Shown here piece by piece: positions 11,301 to 20,734 of a DNA stretch of 64,000 bases. Source of the stretch: Babylonia areolata. Its lineage: Eukaryota; Mollusca; Gastropoda; Neogastropoda; Buccinidae. Under the pieces are notes generated by a model that was not told where the DNA came from, did not search any database, and worked only from the letters and a program-made list of their open reading frames with translations. The position numbers were made by a program, and so were the translations under genes. How positions within the stretch are numbered: the first letter of the stretch is position 1; each line of letters opens with the position of its first letter. The stretch covers positions 40,040,329-40,104,328 of the forward strand of contig NC_134878.1 in the NCBI RefSeq assembly GCF_041734735.1, read 5' to 3'.

Positions 11301-14300
11301 GTCTTGTAGCTTTTGGAAGCATTTCATTTCCATGGCTTGGATCTACTTCTGGAGGTTGGCAGTGAGAGTCCACATTTTGCAAACATAGTGAAACATTGAT
11401 TGAACCAGTGAGCGTGTAAGTTTCGCTTTTGATCTGATGTTTTTGTCTCTGCAATTGGGCTTCAGTCGAGTGAGCGCTGCTGTAGTCTGCACTATCCTGG
11501 ACATGACATTTGGTTTGGAGCCTTCATCTGTGACAGTTGCACCCAGGTATTTGAACCTAGATATAGATTCTAAAGACTGCCCGTTGACTTGGGTATCACT
11601 GCTAATGCCGTTGGTGTTATTCATCATGGTCTTTGTCTTTGCTGCACTGATTTCCATTCCGTATGTCTTGGAGGTAATGTCAAGTCTTTCTACCAGGTTG
11701 GAGAGTTCAGTATCATTTCCTGCCAAGCATCAATGTAACTGGTGAACCAAAGATTTGTAACAGTTCTGCCTCCAATGGTGATGGTGCCCTCATGGTCTTT
11801 CAGTGCATCTGACATGATATATTCCAGGAATATGTTGAACAGTTTAGGGATAAAAGACAACCCTATCTGACTCCCAACTGTTGTCCTGAACAAGTTTCCG
11901 TTGGATCCGTTGTGGAGGACTGCAGTGGTTGCCTTCTCGTATAGTTGTTGAATAACTTGGATGGTAATTGATGTTGGTGCTGGTGTTATATTTTCTCATA
12001 GTCGCCCAAAAAGCCTCATGCCACACTGTATCAAATGCTTTCCAGAAATCTATGAAGACATGGTATAGAGGTTGCTGGTGTTGAAGATATTTCTTGCATA
12101 TTATTCTCAGATTGAAAATCTGTTCTGTGGTGCTGTGTCCAGTTCAGAAGCCTGCTTGGTCTTCAGAGATGATTTCTTCAGCTTTTGCTTTCAGTCTGTT
12201 CAAGATGACTTTCAGTAGTACCTTGCTAGGGTGGCTGATAAGGCTTATTGTATGGCAGTTTTGGCACAATAGGAGTTTCCATTCTTTGGGAGTGTGATAA
12301 ATAAGAGACACTGAGACATTTTCCATCCTTGCTTTGATTAGTGGAGACCTTGGATTCTTTGACAGTTGTAAGTTGTTTTAGTTTTACTGTCTGGTACACC
12401 CTCTTGCTGTTGCTTTTGTTCAGGTCAGTCTCTATTTCCTGACATCTCTCTTCAATCCAGACTTGTTTGGTAATCCTCATGCCTTTCTCAATGGCTTTGT
12501 TAATTTTCCTGTACTTTGCTGCTCCTTCGGGTTCCTTGTTCTTTTTCTTCAGTTCACGTCTCTTGTTGCAAAGTTCTAGCAGCTCATCAGTGACCCATGG
12601 CTTCTTCTTGGGTCGTTGCTTGCCGAGGATGTCAATGACCACTTCTGTCAATGCTGTTCTGAAGGCAGACATCATGGTGTTCACATCTACCTCTTCTGCA
12701 CCGAGGATGAGAAGTAGTGCAGATGTTCCTCCTGTGGTTGCCTTAAAAGCTTTTGCCACCTCAGGGTATTTCAGCTTGTCAAGGTCAAACTTGAGTCTCG
12801 TTAATTTTGACGTACACACCTTCCTGAGACGAAGGTGAAAGGACATCATGTCCAAGTCATGGTCACTGCCAACATCTGCTCCTGGTAAAGTTCTAGTCTG
12901 GGTGACATTTACACTAGATCTGAAACGTATTTGGACTAGAATGAAGTCTATCTGATTGAGATGTTCACCTCTGGGACTGTGCAAGGTCATTCGTCGTGAT
13001 GCTTTGTGAGAGTCAAAAGTGTTTGCAAGCACTAAGTCGTTGCTGCTGGTAAATTCCAGGAGTCCTGAACCTCTCTCATTGGTTTTGATGTTGAAAAACT
13101 GCCTACAAGTGTTCTTCATGTTGGTATGGGCATCCTCTCCTATTTTTGCATTTTAGTCCCACTGAGTGACGATGATATTCTTTTTTTCATGTTGAAAGGA
13201 GTTGCTTTCAGGCGGATGACAATTAGCCTGCTTGAAATGGGTCGGCATCCCAGGACTGTGCCCACAACATTCTTGTGTTCTAAGAAGCCTACTCCATGCT
13301 TATGCTTGTCTTCTTCCCCACTGATGTAGATCCATTCTTAATCTGTCTAGATCATTGGATGACAAAAGCTGGTAAACCTCTGTGTATGTGTGTGTGGAGG
13401 GGGAGGGGGGTGGTTGGGGGGAGGGGAGTGAGTGAGTGATTGAGAGAAGAGAGAGAGAGAGGGAACTGTAGTTTATTCAAGAAGGCCATTTGAAGGGGTG
13501 ATTACATGTTTTGTGTGAATAAATGTACCTAACAATATAATTTTACTGCACACATACACAAAACAAAACTGTGTTCTGTTTAACCAATCATGAAACTACA
13601 TCTTTTTAATGACTTGTAATTGAATATGGCAAGATTTGAAATAATGTTATCATTTGTAGAAGACAGAAAATTACTTGGTCTGCTACAGTATCTCAATGGA
13701 ATATATCTCTGTTTCATCTAATACAGGACATCATAATACAAATGGACTTCATCTTCTTTTGCAGATCTACATAATAGACACACCATATTGTTTTCAGTGC
13801 TGGTCTTGTATCTTTTACTGTGCACATTGATATCAGGTACTCTAAAAAGAAACCTTGTTAAAGAACATCTAATGACTCGGTTAATATTCATTACTAAATA
13901 TGGTTCTGTTTAAATTCATTTTACATGGCCTGAACAAATAAAATCTTTCACTATTTTGTACATGGTAGTTCCACTCCTGCCATTTACAGTCAACCATACG
14001 CTGTTTAAACAAACAAGAAAATCATGAACACACACCAGCTGCCATGGCGAAGTGGTTAGTGTCACGGACTGACGGCTGGGAGGACGTGGGTTCAAATCCC
14101 AGCGGAGATGGGTTTTTCGGCCTGTGGCTGGCTCCTACCCAGAGTTGAGTGTGCTGTGGGCTTAAATGGGGAGACTCGGACCACACAGTCGAGTGTCATC
14201 CACTTCAAGGATGCGTCTTTGGGTGTGTTACTCTAATTACGTGACCAACACTGCAAGTGTCTCTGGCCTGGTTAATGTCGGGATATCATTATGACAGGAA

Positions 14301-16127
14301 GCGTAGAGTACAGCCTTGTCACACAGTCCCAAACCAAAATGGACCTCCATAGCAACATCGTCATCATCGTCCTCCTCCTCCTTCATCATCATCAGTATAA
14401 ACAAAACATTCCCAAAGTCTCTGGCCTTTCATGCCTTGCTCTCATGGTGACCTCATTTCCGATGCCCCTACACTTCTGTGCTTGGGGTGAGTCCAGTCAA
14501 TGTCTTCAGTGTTGGCATATTCATGGGGGGCTGTTGTTTGAGGGACGTGGTGGCTGTCTCCACTCTGGGAGGAATGTTCACTCAGTCTGGTTCCATGACT
14601 AAGCCATTATTATCATTAGTTGGGGGCTTAGTAGGTGGTGTCCTAAGTATGTTAAATCAGAACAGGCACCACTGAACACCACCGAAGTGACTCAGCAGCA
14701 GTGCAGGGTCTCTTTGGTGTGTGGCCTCCTGGCGACCTAACATCGATGGTTCACTGTGGACTGCTGATGCTGGAACTGTGATGGACGAACCCGGGTGTGG
14801 CTGTGTATGGGTAAATCTAAATGACTGGTGTGGGAGTAATGCCACTGAAACGGTGCAGATGATAGGGCAGCAACAACAACAACAACAACAACAACAACAA
14901 AATCATGAACACATCCAACCCCTTGATTAAGCCACCATACACTGCATGAACATTTTCGGATGCTGGTTACCCATGTTACACTTCCCCTGGCATCTAAATC
15001 AAATAACATTTTATAAGCTTCATCAACAGCAAATCTGCATTCATACATTTCAACCAGTTTTAACCAATACCTGATGCATTTTACATATGAATTAAATCAG
15101 ATACTACCAAGTTCACCATAAACCAAGTCATTTGGCATTCTGTCAACCTGCAAAAACTTTTCATAGCAAACAAATATAGTTTTTCTATCTCATATCCATT
15201 TTCCAACCCCCAAATCTCAACACAGTACTGTACTATATACTCTGGGCTTGAGAGAGAGAGAGAGAGAGAATGTGTGTATTTGTGTGTGGTGAATGTGTAT
15301 CTTTGTGTGTTCGTGCACATGCGAATGTGTACACACAAGCTCAAGTGAAAATGCTCAATACCAACATTTGCAAACTTGAAGTGTATTATAGAATTTTTTT
15401 CTTCCTCAGCAATCAGATTTTTACATGGGATAATGTAATAATGAAAAGAACAAGGATTCGGAATCATACAGCCTGACTCATTCTCCATAAACCCAGGCAT
15501 AAGAGTGCAACATCACTGCTCAAAACACTTCACTGGCATCCTTTTAAACTTAAAGCAAGAATTCAGTACAAAGTAGCTTGTCTCTGCTTCACAACAGCAT
15601 GTCACTGTAACTTTCAGATCTTCTCCATCTATAGCATCCTTCTAGGTCGCTGCGCTCAGTTGACACCTCTCTGCCGACAATTCCTTGGTTCTCCCTTTCG
15701 ACCTTTGGCTAAAAATCTTTCTCTGTCTTTGACCCCACTGACGGGAACTCCCTACCTCTTTCCTTCTGAAAAATACTGTGTTTTTCAACTTTAAAAAAAT
15801 TTAATTTAAAGACACACTTCGCTTCACCTAGCATGATGCATACAGAGGAGTGCTTATTTCTTTTTTCTGTGTATGATGATGTGTTGTGTGACTGCTTTTA
15901 AATTTTGTACTTTAAAATGGAGAATTTTATTGTATTGTGATGTATGTGACTGGTGTTTTGAGCTGGAAGTGGATTTTCAGTATTGTGATTTAGTTTTTAT
16001 GTATTGTGATATCAGGAGTTGTTGTATGTATTGTCTTTTTTTTTTTTTTTTTTTTTTTTAGTATTGTGATATGATATTACATTCTTTAGTTATTTTCATG
16101 TGATAAGTATGAAGAGTGTGCGTAGAT

Positions 16128-16172
<45 letters not shown>

Positions 16173-19060
16173 ATAACATGAATTTGTGCCTGAGTGTTAG
16201 GTTGGCTGCCTGTAAAGGGTTATGCATGCAAGTTTTTAATTTTTAAATGCATGTTTTAAACACTGGTTTATACATTGTACAGCACAATTGAGCATGTATT
16301 ACGTGGAAAGGTCCTTTATAAATCAAATTATTATTGTTGTTATTGCGATCATTATTATTATTATTATTATTTTTTTTTTTTAAGGATTCAATGCTCATCA
16401 CATTTTTGAGAGAAGAGAGCAGAATACCACATAACCTATTTCCAAGGTTGTGGCAATGACAAAATCAGACATTAAAACAGGATTTAAACTTTCAGCATAA
16501 TGGTCATTAGCTCTTATCCTGAAACACTTAGTATTTTTTCACAAGAAAAGAAATGTTGAACGTTTTGCTGGAGACTGCCAATGTTTATTTTCTTTTTCAA
16601 AGATGACACACAGAAAGCAGACAGCATATTTCAAAACTGACTTACATGCAACCAGGCTGTTCGGTCCATGATTTCAGGAGATAGAAATGAGAAATTTTCT
16701 CTGTATGTGTGTGTGTGTGCATGCATTCTTGCATGTGTGTGTGTATGAGGAGTATTTATGAAGTGTCACAAGCTTTGATGAATCAGTGTTTGTAGGGACT
16801 AAGAGTAAAGGAGGAAGCGTATTGAACAACAATCAGTGACTATATTGCAGTCATTGCCAGAGACGACCTACCAGGAGCAGTCTAAGCAGGTTTTTCTGAA
16901 GCCCTTGTACAGTGAGCAGGACAGCCAGAAACCGATGGTCACCATGGACACCATCGAACACATCCATGTTGACAGGTATGCAGAGATTTGTTTAGAAAAA
17001 AAAAGAAAGAAAAGAAAAAAAAGAAAAGAAAAGAAGAGAGAAAGAAAGAAAAAAAAAGTGTGTGTGTGTGTGTGTCCTTTCATTGTAAATATCAGCTAAG
17101 AAACAATCTTCATCCTTATACACACACATACACACACAAATATGTGTGTGTGTGTGTGACGAAAAGAGTATTTGCAATCAATATTTTAGTATCATGAAAG
17201 AAATTCTGTCTTGACCAAGCAATTTGGCACTGCTTCATTGAACAAGAACTAAGTCTTTGGCTACAGGATTTTGCTGGGATGCCAGGGGTCTTTCTGTATA
17301 AAAAGTGTCCCCCCTGCTTTTGGAAAATCTGTGCAAGAAATTTTCTGCTTTCTATTGCTCTCTTTGTTTCTGCCTTTATTCTTCCTTATTTTCAGCCTTT
17401 CATGCCTAGTCTAGCTGTTCATTCTGCAGTGATATTTGCTGACATTGCCTTTTCTATAATTTTTGTGCAGCTCTTAAGTATTTCTGATTCTTTAATAAAC
17501 AGAATTGTTTGTAATCTGGGGATGATAATCAGAAGGGCTGACATCCTCAGCACTGCCTTGTCTTATTTGCCTTAACCCTTTGACTGCTGCTGACATGTAT
17601 GCTTGTCACTAAAGGGCTGTCACTTGAGACTGGCTGAGCTTAAAGGTTTGGGTGTCAGTCAGCATTATTTATATGGACTTCTTCCTTTTAGGACGGCATT
17701 ACTTTTGTTCAGCAAAATCAACACTTAAGAGTGCGCAAAATATAGTAACTGCACTTAAAAGTCATGCCTTGCCAATCTCTTTTCACCAGGTATCAACATT
17801 CAAGAGATTAAGGAGCTTAATGATTAAATAAGTCATGAACTGTGGTTTTCTTTACAGAAGTGACAGTTTTGTGTTTAATGGAGCTGAATTGTTGGGCAGT
17901 ACTGGTATGGCCCTGTGCAGTCTGCTGAACAGTAAGCAACAATGTCAAAATTTTCTCATTCATTTGTCAGAAAGATATTGGTGGACTGGGATTTAATTCC
18001 AGCCACAATCTGTGTTCCCTTTCTTAACTGCACAGCATGGCACTTTATACAGGGACACCGGGGACCCAAAAGGAGGCTATGGGTCTGTGCTTCCACACCA
18101 CCACCCTGAATACAATAAGTTCTACCTGGAAACCACACACAATGCTGATTTCAAGCCTCCGTTTCCTTATGAACCAGCACCTGTGAGTCTCTGACATCTC
18201 TGTCATGTGAAAATGACGAGGAGTGTAACAATCACATCAGTATGAGTGCATCATCAACAAACACACTCACCAGCATGAGCACATCAACACACAAACACAT
18301 GCACACGCATATGCACACACACCTTTGTTTTATTTTGTTCATTGACTCTGTGTGTGTGTGTGTGTGTGTGTGTGAAGCCTTGTTAAGGTTCAGTTAATAT
18401 TAAAATTGATGTACCAACATTGGCATATCAAAAACACTATTGTCGTCACACAAACCAGCATTAGCACATCATTCACACACACACACACATACATTCTTAG
18501 AAAAACCTGTACCAGTACTCCATTTGTTTGCATTCTTGCAGGCACAGTGTATTTGAGCAAGAGTGGGCAGGTGTGAGAATGTGTGCTTGTGTGCCATAGT
18601 GTATAATTGAAAGGTGCCTAAATGTATGTGTGAAAGGGAAAAGTGCAGAGGTTGGCATCATAAACATTGGAGGGTTAGCACTTGTAAAAACATATTAATG
18701 TGATCCACTGATGCAGACTCTGGCAGAGTAATATTTTGCACAGGATTAATGTGATCCACTGATGCAGAGTCTGGCTGAGTAATATTTTGCACAGGACAAG
18801 AATCAGACCCCTGCCTGAGCCTGCATCAGTGGGTCCATGTGCAGTGTGTGTAATGAAATGTCTGTTCACAGGAACAGCCACCTGAATTTGAGGACAAGTC
18901 AGCAGCTTACCGCAAATGCCACTCACAATTCACTGACACAGCTGACTACAGGCGGCCAGGACGCAACACCTGGCAAGATGAGAGCGGCATTTATGCCAAC
19001 ACACATTTCAAGAGACAGGAATTTGTATCCAGAAATCCTGTTCCTGAACAACTGTCCTGA
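8286..19060 (+). CDS. CFAP95: CFAP95 (C9orf135-like) ciliary microtubule inner protein, complete five-exon gene
   Basis: Exons 8286-8383, 10586-10691, 16851-16975, 18053-18182 and 18872-19060 join in consistent phase to give 215 codons plus stop; the human protein is about 229 residues. All introns are GT-AG. Recognised by collinear blocks shared with C9orf135: DIVERKGSLFLRSDHMNYSR near residues 7-26, the block around PKDYDLSKD with the TYNRVG segment, TGDPKGGYGSVLPHH, and a C-terminal block around KCHSQFTDTADY then NTWQDESGIYANT. No signal peptide or membrane span is seen, fitting an axonemal protein. Known family role: binding inside doublet microtubules of motile cilia and sperm flagella. 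The start chosen is the first ATG, directly before the conserved block. The introns carry many transposons, but the frame is clean, so the gene is likely functional. Confidence 0.93.
9085..9190 (+). repeat. Fragment related to the 14.7-kb retroposon segment
   Basis: AAGTGACTCAGCAGCAGT, then GGGTCTCCTCTGGTGTGGGG and a CAACCAAACATTG-type end, match the segment at about 14688-14750 inside the 866-bp retroposon. It is an older, diverged piece lying in CFAP95 intron 1. Confidence 0.5.
9480..9890 (+). repeat. Old SINE copy plus SINE tail, CFAP95 intron 1
   Basis: The first part (about 9590-9720) is a diverged copy of the body of the SINE at 10031, sharing GATGAGACAATGAACC, GGCAACAAAAGTGTTGT and GGCAAAATTCTG. 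The second part (about 9757-9885) is the tail seen on the other strand at 2298-2421. No clear target duplication. Confidence 0.6.
10031..10443 (+). mobile_element. tRNA-derived SINE, CFAP95 intron 1
   Basis: The head has an A box (TGGCCTAGAGGTAACGCG) and a B box (GGTTCGAATCATG). The body has GTGGTCTGGATGCTAGTC, CACGGCAACAAAAG, ATCCACTTCGATAGG and, after a poly-A run at 10314-10336, GGTGGCGCTGTAGT. It ends in GAAATCTGTTGTGAT and (ACAAAT)n. Transcribed by Pol III and mobilised in trans by a LINE in known families. It ends about 140 bp before exon 2. Confidence 0.85.
10586..10691 (+). CDS. CFAP95: CFAP95 exon 2
   Basis: Acceptor CATTTTCGCAG|GCATC; completes the split Trp and encodes HQAQESEPKDYDLSKDAVRD then LTKATYNRVGNVTDG. 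Ends in phase 0 at GGG|GTAAAT. The YD..KDAVRDL and TYNR residues align with the vertebrate protein. Confidence 0.9.
10940..13345 (-). mobile_element. LINE B: decayed RTE-type element, CFAP95 intron 2
   Basis: Read leftwards: the end of an AP endonuclease (GCRPISSRLIVIRLKA, NQIDFILVQIRFRS, GSDHDLDMMSFHLRL), the long inter-domain helix region (KPWVTDELLELCNKRRELKK), then reverse transcriptase pieces (QAGF, FDTVWHEAF-like, YGMEISAAKTKTMM, FKYLGATVTDEGSKP). It lacks RNase H, as RTE elements do. One frame of 297 codons survives at 13119-12226; the rest changes frame repeatedly and the catalytic FADD box is eroded. The 5' end is truncated inside the endonuclease. Confidence 0.85.
13385..13462 (+). 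repeat. G-rich tract then (GA)n
   Basis: Runs of five or six G separated by one to three bases, then GAGAGAGAGA. It could form a quadruplex in the nontemplate strand of CFAP95 intron 2. No other role is seen. Confidence 0.5.
14018..14032. repeat. Left target-site duplication of the 866-bp retroposon
   Basis: AAAATCATGAACACA at 14018-14032 recurs exactly at 14899-14913. Fifteen bases is a usual length for LINE-driven retroposition, and the two copies frame the whole insert. Confidence 0.85.
14033..14898 (+). mobile_element. 866-bp tRNA-headed retroposon with (AAC)n tail
   Basis: Bounded by a perfect 15-bp duplication. The head is tRNA-like: A box TGGCGAAGTGGTTAGTG, B box GGTTCAAATCC at about 14088-14098. 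A middle part follows with an ATC/TCC simple repeat (14354-14396), then about 480 bp of further sequence including AAGTGACTCAGCAGCAGT, ending in (CAA)n. No coding potential. It is unusually long for a SINE; it may be a SINE that captured other sequence. Confidence 0.8.
15480..16372 (+). mobile_element. LINE D: 3' end of an L2/CR1-like element
   Basis: Broken + strand frames resemble the C-terminus typical of L2/CR1 polyproteins: HWHPFKLKARIQYK, CRQFLGSPFRPLAKNLS, LTGTPYLFPSEKYC. A long 3' UTR with (TG)n at 16131-16168 ends in CCTTTATAAATC followed by (ATT)n, the usual L2-type end. It is strongly 5' truncated. Lies in CFAP95 intron 2. Confidence 0.7.
16851..16975 (+). CDS. CFAP95: CFAP95 exon 3
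   Basis: Acceptor TATATTGCAG|TCATTG. Encodes SLPETTYQEQSKQVFLKPLY then SEQDSQKPMVTMDTIEHIHV and D, ending in phase 2 at AG|GTATG. A purine-rich run and (TG)n follow the donor at once. This exon corresponds to the less conserved middle of the vertebrate protein. Confidence 0.88.
17572..17811. mobile_element. TTAA-flanked miniature element (piggyBac-type), CFAP95 intron 3
   Basis: TTAA at 17572-17575 and 17808-17811. Left end CCCTTTGACTGCTGCTGACA, right end (reverse complement) TCTCTTGAATGTTGATACC. Just inside the left end is TGACATGTATGCTTGTCA, a near palindrome. About 240 bp, no coding sequence. The ends are diverged, so the right boundary is less sure. Confidence 0.5.
18053..18182 (+). CDS. 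CFAP95: CFAP95 exon 4
   Basis: I chose the acceptor CTTTATACAG|GGACACC because AG from exon 3 plus G makes Arg and the frame continues DTGDPKGGYGSVLPHHHPEY then NKFYLETTHNADFKPPFPYE, which aligns with the vertebrate TGLPATGFGAVFPRHPPDW block. A stronger-looking acceptor 17 nt upstream (CTGCACAG, ending at 18035) would break the frame. Ends in phase 0 at CCT|GTGAGT. Confidence 0.88.
18690..18840 (+). repeat. Dispersed repeat with a tandem 65-bp unit; empty-site relative of the LINE H target
   Basis: AATGTGATCCACTGATGCAG and GAGTAATATTTTGCACAGG occur twice in tandem, followed by AGAATCAGACCCCTGCC. The last part matches both flanks of LINE H near 61620-61656 and 63714-63745, so this is an uninterrupted copy of the repeat that LINE H hit. 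Confidence 0.65.
18872..19060 (+). CDS. CFAP95: CFAP95 exon 5 with stop
   Basis: Acceptor TCTGTTCACAG|GAACAG. Encodes EQPPEFEDKSAAYRKCHSQF, TDTADYRRPGRNTWQDESGI and YANTHFKRQEFVSRNPVPEQ before LS and TGA at 19058-19060. The KC.SQFTD and NTW.DESGIYAN motifs are the strongest family matches in the gene. Confidence 0.93.
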   Translation, partial: EQPPEFEDKSAAYRKCHSQFTDTADYRRPGRNTWQDESGIYANTHFKRQEFVSRNPVPEQLS

Positions 19061-19507
19061 GCATCAGGCATGGCACTTACCCATTATTTACTTCTTTTAT
19101 TCAATATTCTTGGAAATTTTCTTTTATCCATACAATATGTTATTTGTGAATTTGTGTTGTTTTCTCAAGGTGGAGTGTGCTTTTTAACCACAATAAGCTT
19201 ATGGACTTGATTCAGCTGTCATACATGTTTTGATCCATATGTTTGAATTTATGTTCTACTTTACACAAAATATGCACATCTCACAGGTGTAATCCCACAC
19301 ACACACCTCACAACTGTAAAGAATAACTCTCACTCATCATAACTGTAAACAAACACAATCACACCTCACAACTGTAAAGAAGCACTTTCATCCATCATAC
19401 TAGTACACAAGTATTCAAAGACACAAGTCAGTCTTGTTTCAACATTTTAGTACACTGTCCACCAAAGTGATCTCAAAACCGATAAAACTGTATTAAACAT
19501 TTTCCTT

Positions 19508-19513
19508 AATAAA
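19508..19513 (+). terminator. Candidate CFAP95 polyadenylation signal
   Basis: AATAAA 448 bp after the stop codon, with ATTAAA slightly before it (about 19493). A 3' UTR of about 460 nt would end before the TTAA element at 19661. Motif reading only. Confidence 0.4.
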
Positions 19514-19660
19514 TATAAGAACAAACTGCACCGGCACAGTGATGATGTTGGAGCTTGTAATACCCCCCTGCCCCTCCCGAGCATCTAAAATATACACACA
19601 CATGAATGCTGTATATAGAGCCTTCAGGGCACTGCAGGAAAAAACAACAACATATCTTTC

Positions 19661-20734
19661 TTAACCCTTTCGCTGCCAGGAAAATAAGATTTAAGTGAAA
19701 TATATTTGCCAGGGTTTTTTCCACAAAAAACGGGTATAAATTTTCAAAAAAATTCTGTGCTATTTGTTATTTGATAAAGACCCATAAAAGTATATATTTT
19801 CCGAAAGGTAAATGAATAAAGAACACAATACACATAATGTTGTCCCATTTTATATATTTTTAGTGACATGCTGTTGTTTTGAAATGAGTGTTTTGTTTTT
19901 TGTCACATTTTCAACTTGTTCATTACAAACATCAGTCAGGTGATTTGCACTAAGATATATATTTTCTGGACAAATGGATATCTGCACACACAAAATCATA
20001 CTTGAACAACCACAATAAAAATAAAAAAAAATAATAAGAGATAGACAATGCATTGTGACTTCTCCAAGTGGTAATGTGGATGTGAGGCCACGCCCCCTCA
20101 GTCTCCACTCCCTCCTCTTCACCTCTCTCACATGATCACTTTATCCAGTTCTCATCAGACCGCATTGGCTGAGTGCCAAGAAAATCGCTCACACTGTGTC
20201 CTGCTAATAATTTGGTTAGTTTGTGTAGTCTGCTAAAGCTGTGCAGCTGGCATCACTCACTGATAGCTGTATCTTGGCCACTCTCTTGATTGCTCCCTTT
20301 ATTTTCTATCAAATCATCCTATAAATGTTCATCACTGTCTTCTCCTTCGAATTTACACTTCGATTCTTTCTGAGCATCAGCTAAAGAAAGCAATCTTGGT
20401 TGATTTAGTTTGCCACGATCGCATGTCTTGAGCATGGCATCAGTCCAACATTTTGTTGAGCGAGTGAGGAAGGAGCCAGGCAAAACACTTTGACAGTAAC
20501 CCAACCAAAACGTTCAAATAAAGGACTGCCTCATGACGTATATGGGGTTTCTAGCTATGAATAGAATCTAGAAAGATTCCCCAAGCTAAAGCGACCAGCA
20601 TTTTTGTCAATGAACTGAATGCAAACCAGGGAATAGTCAGAATATTTCGATGACAATATCTCGTCATTGTGGCAGCGAAGCGTACATGCTTGTGATGACG
20701 AGTTATCTCATCATATAGGCAGCCTAGGGGTTAA
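19661..20734 (-). mobile_element. Non-autonomous piggyBac-type element, family 1, copy 1
   Basis: Flanked by TTAA at 19661-19664 and 20731-20734. Termini CCCTTTCGCTGCC and (inverted) CCCCTAGGCTGCC form short inverted repeats beginning CCC, as piggyBac ends do. At the right end are GATGACGAGTTATCTCATCA and a diverged ATGACAATATCTCGTCAT. It is homologous end to end, in opposite orientation, to 46678-47741. A 61-codon frame at 20504-20319 (- strand) is conserved with that copy and looks like a transposase N-terminus (SLADAQKE, EGEDSDEHL). The transposase core is absent. Confidence 0.75.

Larger units (their letters stand above)
13545..15240 (-). mobile_element. LINE C: C-terminal part of a LINE, split by a retroposon
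   Basis: On the - strand, residues around VEIWGLENGYEIEKL, IRYWLKLVEMYECR and WWLNQGVGCVHDF match the region downstream of the RT in LINE G (46.3-50.2 kb), which has IKYWLRLLNMNV and VWLQQGVGCEQTF. Both are relics of one superfamily; the clade is uncertain (Jockey/CR1-like or a relative). The 866-bp retroposon at 14033-14898 interrupts it right after the VHDF codons. The 5' part is missing. Confidence 0.7.

Noticed and set aside
12226-13119. A 297-codon frame that resembles proteins annotated as craniofacial development protein 2-like
   Set aside because: This label is commonly attached to RTE endonucleases; the following RT fragments show it is LINE B.
14033-14110. A possible extra tRNA gene (A and B boxes at 14.04 kb; similar at 10.05 and 52.08 kb)
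   Set aside because: No acceptor stem pairing or anticodon arm; each continues into a SINE body.
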